The position numbers were made by a program, and so were the translations under genes. A stretch of 64,000 bases of DNA from Pythium myriotylum (lineage: Eukaryota > Oomycota > Peronosporomycetes > Pythiales > Pythiaceae): positions 434,001 through 498,000 of the forward strand of contig JALJCQ010000031.1 in assembly GCA_023091665.1 (NCBI GenBank), written 5' to 3'. Each line of letters starts with the position of its first letter. Positions within the stretch are counted from its first letter, which is position 1. Positions 40,027 through 49,763 of the stretch are shown one piece after another. A model generated the notes under the pieces. That model had not been told where the DNA came from. It saw nothing but the letters and a program-made list of their open reading frames with translations, and made no database searches.

Positions 40027-41589
40027 CTATGACTTCCTGGTGGTTGAAGCATGCCGCTGCATCTCACGCAGTAGGACCCCTTGTTCGTGAAGAGACATGT
40101 TGATCGACTCAAACAACACCGAACCTCTCACCGTCGATGGCGGTTGGAAATTAATCGGGTCTCTCCAACCGCAGGCACGCGCCATCTCGCTTGTATCAAT
40201 CGTCAACTCGACGCTGCTCCGTTCATGATCATCCTCTTTGATCACATCGTCACAGAGTGGATACGTGAGCCTTTCCACGTCGTCGGCAGGCGATGGGGGC
40301 TGGGTATCGTCCAAGTCGCTAGCTGTGTAGGCGCAAGAGCCTTGACTGGAGAGCAGTTCGTCTTCGATCGACGTAGCTGTCTCCAGACGACGGCGAGTCT
40401 TCTTCTTCGTCCACGTCTTGCTCGTAGCTTTCACAGGGGAGCTCGTCCATTCTTCATGACTGTTGCGTCGTCCTGACCCAATGCTAGTCTCTATGTCCTC
40501 ACTCCAAAGTACTTTATCTCCTAGCAGAGGGGTCGGCAACTCCTCTTCGTAGCATCGACGCAAATGGAGAACGCAAGTGGTGCACAATTTGCACGAAGAC
40601 CTGTCGGTTTTGTTGTGGCTTGGTATGACACCAAAGACCTCCGAGCTCTTGACGAGGCACTTGCGGCACACTAATCTGGCACAGCTTGAGCACTCGGCCT
40701 TGGGGCGCAACAACGAGAACGGCCTTAAACACACCAAACAGCTTTCTCCCTGGGTCTTGGGGGTGATCCACTTGCCGTTCTTCAATGCATAAACCGTTTT
40801 ACGAGCTTTCAACGCCGAACCCAGCGACTGGAGACGCACGAGGTACTGTTTGAAGAGACTTCTTGGGATGCGTTGGCCCTTGAAGTCGGACTGAATACAC
40901 GCAAACACCTGCGAGGTGTTCGGATCACGGCCCGACGGCTGGATGATCATGATGTTTCTAACGCCCACGCGAACTGTTCGTTTGGTCTTGAAGAGGTCCG
41001 GGACCTCCCGCAAATTGATCGACAGGACCACGCGATATACATATGGCTTCCCATCTGCGTCGACTCCCTCACCCATCGTCTCATAGTGGCACGAGTCCAT
41101 GCGAAAACGCAACAAGAGTGGGTCATACGCCGCCCACTTGATACCCTCGTAGCTCAAGGGAGATCCCTCCCCTTCACGTGGCGGGAAGGTGTGGAGTACG
41201 GCAGCGTCGACAGTGGATGGGAACAGAATCTTCTGCGCGTTGAAGTACTCTTCTCGAGTCTCCGTTTTGAAGAACCGAGCCACGTCCCTGTAGTTTCCCT
41301 CGGTGGTCCCGAATACACGCGACACCGCGATGCTTGGATGGTGCTTGTACAGTCGTTTGTACTGATAAAGTCCTCTGTGCTCATTAAGAAGCTTCCACGG
41401 TGGACAATCGATCATGTGGACCCCTCGTTCTTGTTTGTGGTCGCGCCATTTCGTTAAAGTTTTGTTGACGGCAGAGGCTGCTTCGGCTCGCAAGGTCGCG
41501 TGATTTACTTCAGATAGGGAGATCCTCGGGAAGAATTCATCGTCGAGGGGATAGTCGTTCGTAGCATTGGCTTGTGGGACGTAGTACAT
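40027..41589 (-). CDS. START-like/FYVE-like protein, array member 6, altered finger core
   Basis: The start at 41589 (MYYVPQANATNDYPLDDEFF) gives 520 residues; the frame runs to 41655 but passes the initiator element. START-like landmarks are IKWAAYDPLLLRFRMDSCHY and RTVRVGVRNIMIIQPSG. The finger (about 281-337) has eight cysteines with RPKAECSSCARLVCRKC; the FYVE histidine is Ala. The tail has SVELTIDTSEMARACGW and ESINMSLHEQGVLLREMQRH. Member 7 is its sister: 156 bases (41147-41302 here, 44917-45072 there) are identical, while flanking coding DNA differs visibly. The two upstream regions are also related for about 300 bp, except that only this gene carries a 55-bp hairpin upstream. Confidence 0.9.
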   Translation of the reverse strand: MYYVPQANATNDYPLDDEFFPRISLSEVNHATLRAEAASAVNKTLTKWRDHKQERGVHMIDCPPWKLLNEHRGLYQYKRLYKHHPSIAVSRVFGTTEGNYRDVARFFKTETREEYFNAQKILFPSTVDAAVLHTFPPREGEGSPLSYEGIKWAAYDPLLLRFRMDSCHYETMGEGVDADGKPYVYRVVLSINLREVPDLFKTKRTVRVGVRNIMIIQPSGRDPNTSQVFACIQSDFKGQRIPRSLFKQYLVRLQSLGSALKARKTVYALKNGKWITPKTQGESCLVCLRPFSLLRPKAECSSCARLVCRKCLVKSSEVFGVIPSHNKTDRSSCKLCTTCVLHLRRCYEEELPTPLLGDKVLWSEDIETSIGSGRRNSHEEWTSSPVKATSKTWTKKKTRRRLETATSIEDELLSSQGSCAYTASDLDDTQPPSPADDVERLTYPLCDDVIKEDDHERSSVELTIDTSEMARACGWRDPINFQPPSTVRGSVLFESINMSLHEQGVLLREMQRHASTTRKS

Positions 41590-41633
41590 CGTGGGATGTT
41601 GTTCCCGGAAGCGTGGAATGTATTCCTCACGTG

Positions 41634-41650
41634 GCGGAATCTGTAATGAG
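41634..41650 (-). promoter_or_regulatory. Initiator element of array member 6
   Basis: Minus strand CTCATTACAGATTCCGC occupies the same place, 45 bp from the ATG, as the initiator of members 5 and 7. Confidence 0.45.
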
Positions 41651-41670
41651 ACCATTCGTGGGTGGTGAAA

Positions 41671-41725
41671 GTCACGCCAAGGATAGGGTCACTGATATAC
41701 TCAGTGACCCTATCCTTGGCGTGAC
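41671..41725. repeat. Long perfect hairpin, 25-bp arms
   Basis: Left arm 41671-41695 begins GTCACGCCAAGGATAGGG; right arm 41701-41725 is its exact complement; the loop is TATAC. It lies 20 bp upstream of the initiator of array member 6. The paralogous upstream region of member 7 lacks it, so it is a recent gain. Confidence 0.9.
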
Positions 41726-43206
41726 GCTCACAAAGGTTGACGGAGCTGGACCCAAACGCAACGTGGTGGGTGATAATGAAGGGCTGCGCTGCAAGCAATA
41801 CCCGCGAGATGAAATTGTAGCCGGTTTGCCCGGATTCTCCTTGCACAAGCAAAAGCTCGTCATTGCTGAGGCGATTGTCAGTGTGTTGTGATGACGAAAA
41901 GGGGAGACGCACAAACTTTCCGTCGATATCGGTTACGTGACAACTGCGACCATCCTCAGGAGAGATTAGGTAGTTGTGAGTAGCACTCATCATTTGAGCT
42001 GCCGCTCTCGTGTTATTCTTTCACGTGATGTGTCTCAACATCCGGTTGAAGAGGCTCGACAGAACTGCCATGGAGAGCCGTCCTTCCACAAATCTCTAAG
42101 ATCAATATTACTCCTAACCCGAGAGGTTCACAAATATCCGGAGCCTCGGAGCAGCTGCCGATTTGGGTTCGGTCATTGAACATTTGTCCGATGGTCTTGA
42201 CCGACGAAAGTGTTGAGTGGTCCTCACAAACCATATGCTCTTTTTGGAGGACCAATATCCGACATAGACAGGCATTCGGGGAACAAGAAGTGGACATTCT
42301 AGAAGTCCACATGCACGGACTTTGGAACCGGGTCTGTCAGTAATCTGACCAGCTGTTGCATAGATCAGCACTTTCCCGCAGTCTTGTTTTGCCCCGCCAC
42401 GTCAGCACGGGATCAGACGGGGAGTCTCGCGATCAAGTTGCCATCACAACTACAACTGACAGTTACAGAGAGAGCTCACTTGATCTGGACAGACACTGCC
42501 GACACTCACTGACCGTCTCCCCGTGGAGGAAGTCCACTTGAGAGGATTGGTCAACGATGAATGCTGGAACAGAACTTGCGCTGTTGATATGACCAGCAGA
42601 GCGCCCAAAGAAAACAGACTAAAAACGTTAAAAGCCCCTGGTAAAGGACTCGTAGACTGAGAAGGGAGCCTCGTCTCCACTACTTGACTTAGTAGCGTGG
42701 AGCGGCTAGGAGCGCTCTCTCTCTCTCTCTCTCGAGAGCAGTCCCAGCACCTGCGACTTTGGCACATAGGATACAAAGCGGGAATCTTAACTCTCTGTCG
42801 GGAAGTCAACACTGACGCGAGAATTCGAAAAAGCTCTAGTACTGGTCTGTCGCTTTTTGATGGACGACAAACAAAACCTCCATTCACTATATTTCGGCGA
42901 TCGATTCGTGAGTGCCACCTGCTCCAAGCATAATGACGAGCTCAATCCAGTTGCAGTTCGCTTCTACTCAGGACCACACCACAAGCCATCGAAACTCAGC
43001 GCAGTCGAGTCTTCAATCAGGGGTCTAGATGTTCTAGATTCTGAGACTCCCACCGTGGGAATCAATCTCCCACTGAAAAGCGACTGGTGCCCTGATCCAT
43101 TCTGTGGGCCACAAAAACAGATTCACGATGGCTACACAACACACCATCTGGCGCATGCTGTGAGCAATCCCATGGAGCGAGGAACACCAGTGAAACGCAA
43201 TGTATA

Positions 43207-43524
43207 GTGCTTGTCTCACCAACGTGCGTGCCTTTCGGATCTTTTTTTCTTTCTCTGCTTCTACACTGGGAGTTTGTCGACGCAAACGCTTCGCGTGATG
43301 CACAAGCAGCTGCCACAGCAAGGCGCGATAGATTGGTGCTGCGCGAGGAGACCGATCCATTTCGACTGCCAGGTCCTCGAATGGAATGCGTTTGGACATT
43401 CGACCGTCGAAATTTGTGGAGGATCGGTCGGATCGGTACGCGTAGTAGAGGAAGAGGAAATTTCTAAATCTGTCGAGAAACAACCCCGCTGACTGCCACC
43501 GCTCACCTTGCTGTTTGGATTCAC
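43207..43524 (-). pseudogene. Relic of an array-member-8-like gene, C-terminal end
   Basis: The minus-strand frame reads GGSQRGCFSTDLEISSSSTT, clearly related to SSQWGPLSTDLETSSSSIT near the C-terminus of array member 8. DNA match also covers the 3' end and flank (for example GTCGACGCAAACGCTTCGCGTGA at 43276 versus the same region at 55356). Everything upstream (START-like domain and finger) is missing and the SVEL...DTSEM block is not readable, so this is a truncated, decayed copy. Confidence 0.7.
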
Positions 43525-43790
43525 TAGTGTAACTCAATAGATTCCACCTGCATCATCATTCATCGTCACATGCCCCTGCTTAGCTGTGCACGGGGTGAAC
43601 GAAGTGCAGGACTCCGTGTGGCTTTTTCTCTCGTCGAACTGGTGACCATTGGCGATAAACACGACGAAGAGTGTACACTGGTTGCGAGAATTATCAATAA
43701 TAGTTGCGGGGCGCTCTGACCGAGCGTATGAGGTGGTCAACACAAGAACACCTTCAACTTCCACCATGGTTCATTGACGAGTTTAGTGAT
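43525..43790. other. Intergenic space between relic and array member 7
   Basis: This contains the 3' flank of member 7; no feature is seen. Confidence 0.4.
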
Positions 43791-45359
43791 CTAAAAGTTT
43801 CTGCTAATTGGTGTATGCTGCTGCATTTGACGTAATAGAATTCCCTGCACGCGAAGGGACGAGTAAATCGACTCAAACAACTCCGAGCCTCTCGCCGTCG
43901 ATGATGGTTGGAAGCTTGTCGCATTTCTCCAACCACAGGCACGCGCCATCTCGCTCGTGTCAATAATCAACTCGACGCTGCACAGGCTGCTCCGCTCAGT
44001 TTCGTCTTCTTTGATCACATCACTGCGGAGTGAATACGTGAGCTTTTCCAAGTCGACGGCAGGCGATAGGGACTGCGTATAATCCAGGTCGCTGGTTGAT
44101 GAAGCGCAAGAGCCTGGAGTGGAAAGAATTTCGTCTTCGATCGACGTAGCTGTCCCCAGACGACGGCGAGTCTTCTTTTCCTTCTTCGTCTTCTTCGTGT
44201 CAACTGGCGAATCCGCCCATTGCTCATGAAGACTGGGCCGCCCAGACCAGATGCACGCCTCGATGTCCTCGTTCCAAAGCACGCTACCCTCAAGCACAGG
44301 CGACGATTGTTTCTCTTCGTATCGTTGACGCAGCTGAACAACACAAGTGGTGCACAACTTGCACGAGGAGCCGCCTTTTGTCTTGTGGCTCGGGAGAACA
44401 CCAAACACCTCGGAGCTCTTGACGAGGCATTTTTTGCAGACAATAGTGACGCAATTTGGGCACTCGGCCTTGGCACGAAACAGCGAGAACGACCGTGAGC
44501 ACACCGAGCAATAATCCCCCTTGGCCTTGGAGGCGACCCACTTCTCGTTCTTCAGTGTATACACAGTTTTGCGAGTCTGCAATGCCGAACCCAGCGATTG
44601 AAGGCGCACGAGATACTGTTTGAACAGACTCCTCGGCGCGCGGTGGCCCTTGAAGTCGCACTGGAGGCGCATGAAAATCTTGGACGCGTTGGGGTTGCTA
44701 TCCGATGGTTGAATGACCATGATGTTCCTCAAGGCGATGCGAACCGTCCGTTCGGCTTTGAAGCTCTCCCGAATTTGAGGCAGATCGACTGACAGAATGC
44801 AACGATATACGTAAGGCTTCCCATCTGGATCGACTCCCTCACCCATCGTCTCATAGTGGCACGAGTCCATGCGAAAACGCAACAAGAATGGATCACACGC
44901 CACCCACTTGATGCCTTCGTAGCTCAAGGGAGATCCCTCCCCTTCACGTGGCGGGAAGGTGTGGAGTACGGCAGCGTCGACAGTGGATGGGAACAGAATC
45001 TTCTGCGCGTTGAAGTACTCTTCTCGAGTCTCCGTTTTGAAGAACCGAGCCACGTCCCTGTAGTTTCCCTCGATGGCCCCGAAAATTCGCGACCCCACGA
45101 TATTCGGATGACGTTCATACAATCGTTTGTACTGGTAAAGTCCTCGGTGTTCATTGTAGAGCTTCCACGGCGGGCACTCGACCGGGTACGCTCGTTTCTC
45201 TTGGCGCCACTCGAGAAATTTCTCAAGTGTTTTGTTGACGGCAGAGGCAGCTTCGGCTCGCAAGGATGCGAGATCCGACTCGAAGAGGGAGATTCTCGGG
45301 AAGAATCCTTCACGGGTGGGATAGCCGTTCGTAGCGTCGGCTTGTGGGATGTAGTCCAT
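43791..45359 (-). CDS. START-like/FYVE-like protein, array member 7, altered finger core
   Basis: The frame begins at MDYIPQADATNGYPTREGFF and encodes 522 residues. START-like landmarks: IKWVACDPFLLRFRMDSCHY and RTVRIALRNIMVIQPSD. The finger (about 281-337) has eight cysteines with RAKAECPNCVTIVCKKC; the FYVE histidine is Ala as in member 6. A Lys-rich run (KKTKKEKKTRRR) sits in the linker at about residue 395. The tail has SVELIIDTSEMARACGW and ESIYSSLRVQGILLRQMQQH. It is the sister of member 6, with a 156-bp identical stretch covering FFKTETREEYFNAQK and LSYEGIKW. An initiator element is 39 bp upstream. Intronless. Confidence 0.9.
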   Translation of the reverse strand: MDYIPQADATNGYPTREGFFPRISLFESDLASLRAEAASAVNKTLEKFLEWRQEKRAYPVECPPWKLYNEHRGLYQYKRLYERHPNIVGSRIFGAIEGNYRDVARFFKTETREEYFNAQKILFPSTVDAAVLHTFPPREGEGSPLSYEGIKWVACDPFLLRFRMDSCHYETMGEGVDPDGKPYVYRCILSVDLPQIRESFKAERTVRIALRNIMVIQPSDSNPNASKIFMRLQCDFKGHRAPRSLFKQYLVRLQSLGSALQTRKTVYTLKNEKWVASKAKGDYCSVCSRSFSLFRAKAECPNCVTIVCKKCLVKSSEVFGVLPSHKTKGGSSCKLCTTCVVQLRQRYEEKQSSPVLEGSVLWNEDIEACIWSGRPSLHEQWADSPVDTKKTKKEKKTRRRLGTATSIEDEILSTPGSCASSTSDLDYTQSLSPAVDLEKLTYSLRSDVIKEDETERSSLCSVELIIDTSEMARACGWRNATSFQPSSTARGSELFESIYSSLRVQGILLRQMQQHTPISRNF

Positions 45360-45397
45360 CGTGGGATGTGATTCCTAGAAGCTTGGAATGTATTCTT

Positions 45398-45413
45398 CAA
45401 ATTGCAGAATGGG
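45398..45413 (-). promoter_or_regulatory. Initiator plus flanking element of array member 7
   Basis: Minus strand CCCATTCTGCAATTTG is a near-perfect combined initiator and flanking promoter element, 39 bp from the ATG. Confidence 0.6.
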
Positions 45414-45871
45414 TAGTGGGAACACCAGCCTCGGGACAAGCAGGCTATTCCTTCGACCCCCTAAGCTCTGTGATATCGCCAGAACCGGACACACCCACTC
45501 AACGTGGCGGGTGATGGTGAGGAGCCTCGCTACGAGGAACCGAGCAAAAGTGGAAGCCGGATTGCCTGATTTCTTCATGCATCTACTCGAGTGCGTCACT
45601 GCAGGGGTGGAATCGGGAAGCGTGTTGTGATGGCGACAAACAGAAGCCGTATCCGGTCGCTCGGTTAGTTGGCACGACTTTGGATACCTGGCAAAAATGT
45701 CCCGCTCTCGAACCTACTCTTCTTCGGGTTTTTTACACGTTATTAGACCCAACGTTCCAGTTGATTACGCTTAACCTACTGGTCCACGCAACACTCCTGA
45801 GTTTTTCTCCCAAGCCCACAAACATCGGTGCAGCCGCCAACTCATCATCCGCCACTGAACAGACGTCAAGT

Positions 45872-46076
45872 GTACTTGACTGAAGAGGCCTTTCTTAAGC
45901 CATATGCTGTAACGATGAGGACGTTGTGGTACACAGAACAAGAGATTGATGCACGAGAAACGTACATTTCGAGTCCACTGCACCGACTTTCTGATTGCCT
46001 TGAGTATAGCAATCAGGCCGACTGCAGCGGCGATCAGGTGTCCCACAGGGCTGCGTTCGCTCAACTATGTCCCTGA
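45872..46076 (+). repeat. Diverged direct repeat, copy 1
   Basis: This matches 46790-46960 in order and spacing: GAGG(C/T)CTTTCTTNAGCCATATGC, then GATGAGGACGTTGTG, then ATCAGGT(G/C)TC. Both copies stay open in one plus-strand frame (FLKPYAVTMRTL here, FLEPYALPMRTL there). The origin is unknown: a mobile element or an old gene. Confidence 0.55.
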
Positions 46077-46789
46077 TGGTTTGCGGACCGGGCGCAGAAT
46101 CTACCGATCATGGTGCCATCACTAAGAAAATACATGCCGTGTTTGATGGAGCCGGAGAACATTCTCGAGTTCAACCCAGTCCTTTGTGTTGCCCTCGTCA
46201 CGAAAGCATAGGGGTCATCTTGACCAATCTCACCTTCTTCCGCCGAGAGCATTCAACGAACGTACGTTTAATGAAAGGTGTCAATTCGGGCATCTGCTCG
46301 CATGGTTCAAATCTTCGTGAACGTCACGGGTTATTTGACAGCGTGTGAGTTTCAGGGAGAATTTCTCCCTGGCATATATGAGCGCGTTCATCATCAAATT
46401 TAGTGCATTTTCTTTTTGTTTGCTCGCCTGGGAGGATCAACCTTGGCCTCATTCGTTTGAGGACTGTCTGCAGCCGTTGTTCGAAGATGTGAGTGGCGTT
46501 CTGTATATCTCGCCCTGGTCAGAGCGCAAAGGCTAGGTCTCTTTGGTCACGTCACCATCCAGGATAGAGACGAGGGAGGTGCCCGGGGCTAGTCGGTTAA
46601 GATGTTTGCATGATTCACGTGTAAAATCCAATTTGTAAAAGGCTAGAACTTGGGATTCGTGCGAACACCAGCTTGTAATGGTTCCTGTCTTTGATCAAAT
46701 CATCATGAGCTCACAAAGCAATGATTACTGGGAGCATCTGCCAATTCGACATCCTTCGTCGGAGAGACCTCAGAACCTGTCTCAGGGGT

Positions 46790-46960
46790 TGTTGAAGCCA
46801 GAGGTCTTTCTTGAGCCATATGCCCTCCCGATGAGGACGTTGTGCCACAGAAAGGGCGAATGCCTTGAAGGCAGTTTTGTGGAGCACACACTAGCTTTCC
46901 CAACAGCAATACAGCACCAGACCAACTGTTGTCGTGATCAGGTCTCACGGGGTGTAGTGG
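46790..46960 (+). repeat. Diverged direct repeat, copy 2
   Basis: Partner of 45872-46076. It lies within a 164-codon plus-strand frame (46678-47172) that has no recognised domain and runs through a hairpin, so I do not call it a gene. Confidence 0.55.
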
Positions 46961-46988
46961 GTGCCTCCGAAAAAACCAACCCGAAAGT

Positions 46989-47037
46989 GTCTTTCTTCAA
47001 CCAGTTTTGTGAACCGCGACACTGGTTGAAGAAAGAC
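46989..47037. repeat. Hairpin, 16-bp perfect arms
   Basis: GTCTTTCTTCAACCAG at 46989-47004 and its exact complement at 47022-47037, loop 17 bases. Confidence 0.85.
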
Positions 47038-47420
47038 ATCACAACGCGTGAAAGAACTGGTCCACACAACACCACTAATAATACGATGCGGATCTCTTCG
47101 GAAGTCTCGCGATCAAGGTGCTGCCGCTTCCTGCGTTGCACTGTTGTAAAACGAGAACAATCTGACGACTAGTTCAAGAATAACTCTAAACTGGTACTAT
47201 GATATGTCCTGCAGGGAACTATGGCCAGAGCCAAAGTCACAAACCATTCATCCGTGCATCCTCTAGAAAATCAAGAATTTGATGAACGCTCGTCTCCAGA
47301 GTCGCAAAAAAAGGTAACCGCCATCAGGACGCTCAAGCTCCAAAGCTTCGTTCCACATATCGAGTCTGGCTAAAAGCTGCAAGTAGGACCAGTCTTGTTT
47401 GTCGCCATTGAGTTGAGGCG

Positions 47421-47455
47421 TGATGCACGAGCCGTAGTCTTGGGCTCGTGCATCA
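47421..47455. repeat. Hairpin, 13-bp perfect arms
   Basis: TGATGCACGAGCC at 47421-47433 and GGCTCGTGCATCA at 47443-47455, loop 9 bases. Confidence 0.85.
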
Positions 47456-48736
47456 TTGTTGAAGTCTAGGGCCTAGACTCCAATAACAGCAGACGTAGAA
47501 TGCACGCCAAAATTCTCCGACCAGGAAGTCCAGGGAATTCAAAAGAAATCCTCGACCGATGAATAAGAACGCCGATAAATGGTTTTGATGAGCGGTGTTG
47601 AACGGTACGCGCTTGCGTGTTGAGCTCACTAAAGAAAATTGCACAAACCATCGACACGTAGACCAGCGAACTTTCCTGTACGAGACTGCAATTCTGGTGA
47701 TGAGAATTCCATCGCGGAAAGCAGTCTTCTTCCGGAAGACTGCTGGTTGGCAGCTGACACAATTCCTTTCCTGACCGATCTCTGTGTGAGAATCAGGCGG
47801 GGCTTCAGCGATTCTGTGGCCCACAAAATGTAGCTTCACAATGGCTTCGACAAATTCCATGTGGTGCTTTCGGCGAATATTTAGCAAAGGCAGGAAGGAG
47901 TTCAGGACGGCCTCATCGAGCGGGAAGAAGAGCAGTGAAACGCAATGTAGAATGCAAGCCTGTCTCACCTAGATGCGTGCCTCTGGGATCTTTGTTTCTC
48001 CCTCTGCTCCAGTACACTCGCAATTTGCTGACGCTTACCCTCCGTGTCTGCATGCAGCTTGTAAGATAACTTGTATAACCTAGTACGTGTTGACCAAAGG
48101 TGGTTGGCGAAACACGCATCTGGCAGCAAGTGTGGTATTGCTCTCTGTCGCTGGGAGGGAACTTTAGCGACTGGACTGCCCTTGGTCCGAAAAAGGAAGG
48201 TTAGTCCTCATCTTTACAGCACCATGTGTCATTAGATCTAGCTATTGTCCAAGTTTCAGGAGAATCTGCAGCACCATTGTGAGGCAATGGTGTGATGCAT
48301 GTTTGGAGCGATGCGAATTGATGCCATTTATTCATTTATGATCCTACAATACTTTTCAGTGATTCATTGATGGGCAGGGTTGCCAATTGACTTTTCCGTG
48401 GTGGACACGGCATCTGGAGCCAACGCAACGTGGAAGTTGGCGGCTGGTCCATCGAAAGACGAAGTGGGTGCTTCTGTGGATCTTGAGTCAAATCACCTGG
48501 CACCGCTGAGACGGCTGACCTCGCTTTTTTGTTGGTTATTTTCTCCAGAGAAAAAGACCGGGAGGGAACAAAGTTCCGGATTTCCGAACCGGCAACTGCC
48601 GCCATGAGGTGATCTGGATAAGTGACTGAGATCGGTTGGCGACTTTCTGCCAATCATGCGCGGCCACGACGCTTCAGACGGACCACAATAATTCTTGAAG
48701 TTGGTGCCGCGCCAACTTCACCAACACTCCCAACTG

Positions 48737-49763
48737 TCAAAGAGACGTTAGCCCGGCCGAAGTGATCTGGAAGACCGCCGTCTCCGGAGGCAGATACGGC
48801 GACATGACCACTTCGGCGCGGCGCTCGGCGCCTCGGCGCGCGCGATGCAGCATCAATCTGCGACAGATCGGCGTCAGCTTGGCGACGCGCTCGTCTGACG
48901 AAGACGCGCGGGACGGTACCTCTGGTTGATGCAGTTTGACCACGAGAGCCCAAGCGCCGGCTTGGATTGGGTCGACCGAGAGAACGAGACGCCGTCCGTG
49001 ACGTTGCCCGTGACTTGGTTGGTCACGACGAAGACGGCCTGGAACTGGGCGCTGAGGATGCGCATGCAGTTGGCGAGGTGGAACATGAGCCGCGACCGCT
49101 CGCTCGCTTCCTTCACGGACGGCAGTCAGTCCAAGCAATCTCCACGAAGATACGGACGGCGGTCTACCTTGACCGAGGCCGTCGATTCCAGACGGAAGAC
49201 AGCTGCGACTGAGTCGACGATAACCAGCTTGGTGTTGTGCTCGGCCAGAAGCGTCGGCAGTCTCGTTTGCTGGACGATTCATCCTCTCTCAGTTGGCGAG
49301 TTTCGATTCCAGAGACACGGATTCCAAGCGCGTACAGTACCATGAACTCGACGAGCTCGGCGACCTCGTAGATCTGCTCGATGAAGATGTTGTCGAGAAA
49401 GGCGGTCGCGGCGCTGGTCTCCATCTCGTCTCGACGGCGTTTGCGCAGCACGGCGCCGTAGCGCTGCTGGTACACGCCCGCGAGGTCATGGAGTCGCTTG
49501 ATGGACGAGAGTCCCTCTGTTGAGATGTAGCACGCCGTGCCGCCGAGCCCGCCCATCGACGGAGGCAGACAACACTGGAGCAGCAGCTGCAGACAGAGCT
49601 GGGTCTTGCCCGCCGACGCTTCGCCGCAGATCTCGGTGAGCAGGCCGCTGCGGAAGCCTCCGCGTAGCAGCTCGTCCAGCGGAGCGCATCCGGAGCCGAG
49701 CGTGGCGGTCTCTCGCTCTCTCGAGCGCCACATCTCGAGCGCCGTCCGTGCGAGTGCAGCCAT
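48737..49763 (-). CDS. XRCC3: XRCC3-like RAD51 paralogue
   Basis: Four exons (49341-49763, 49168-49269, 48920-49110, 48737-48857; introns 71, 57 and 62 bp, all GT-AG) give 278 residues. Splices restore family blocks: ELVEFMQTRLPTLLAEHNTK, then LVIVDSVAAVFRLES, then SWSNCINQRLMLHRARRG. Walker A is GEASAGKT (residues 47-54), Walker B LVIVDS with Asp160. LGSGCAPLDELLRGG, ACYISTEG and NIFIEQIYEVAEL fit XRCC3 better than other RAD51 paralogues; MSPYLPPETAVFQITSAGL is the C-terminal strand. XRCC3 works with RAD51C in homologous recombination repair in the nucleus. The N-terminal helical region of about 70 residues is missing, so an upstream exon may be unrecognised or the protein short. It is the only intron-bearing gene in the array half. 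Confidence 0.86.

Larger units (their letters stand above)
41590..43206. other. Intergenic region upstream of array member 6
   Basis: Besides the initiator and hairpin, 41726-41900 is related to 45480-45640 upstream of member 7 (shared GTGGCGGGTGAT and GCCGGTTTGCC-type blocks), the remains of one duplication. A CT microsatellite lies at about 42716-42733. The end, from about 43070, begins a copy of the 3' flank of array member 8. No gene is supported. Confidence 0.45.
45360..48736. other. Intergenic region between array member 7 and XRCC3-like gene
   Basis: This 3.4-kb, AT-richer space has no supported gene. Contents: duplicated upstream region of member 7 (to about 45670); the direct-repeat pair; hairpins at 46989-47037, 47421-47455 and 47720-47744; and, at about 47815-48060, a copy of the 3' flank of array member 8 (GTGGCCCACAAAATGTAGCTTC, GATCTTTGTTTC, GACGCTTAC) without the gene itself. 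A small hairpin (48696-48720) lies just beyond the XRCC3-like stop. A 171-codon minus-strand frame (47453-47968) overlaps the flank copy and hairpins and is rejected. Confidence 0.5.

Noticed and set aside
42716..42733. CT microsatellite as a regulatory element
   Set aside because: Short simple repeat without a gene start nearby; no support for function.
46300..46320. GGTTCAAATC resembling a tRNA T-loop
   Set aside because: No matching acceptor, D or anticodon arms could be placed around it.
47453..47968. 171-codon minus-strand frame
   Set aside because: It runs through two hairpins and a copied 3' flank of an array gene, so it cannot be an ordinary gene.
48858..48919. Alternative acceptor at the CAG near 48892 for the last XRCC3-like intron
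   Set aside because: It puts the last exon in the wrong frame and loses the SPYLPP and FQITSAGL strands; the acceptor at 48858 keeps both.
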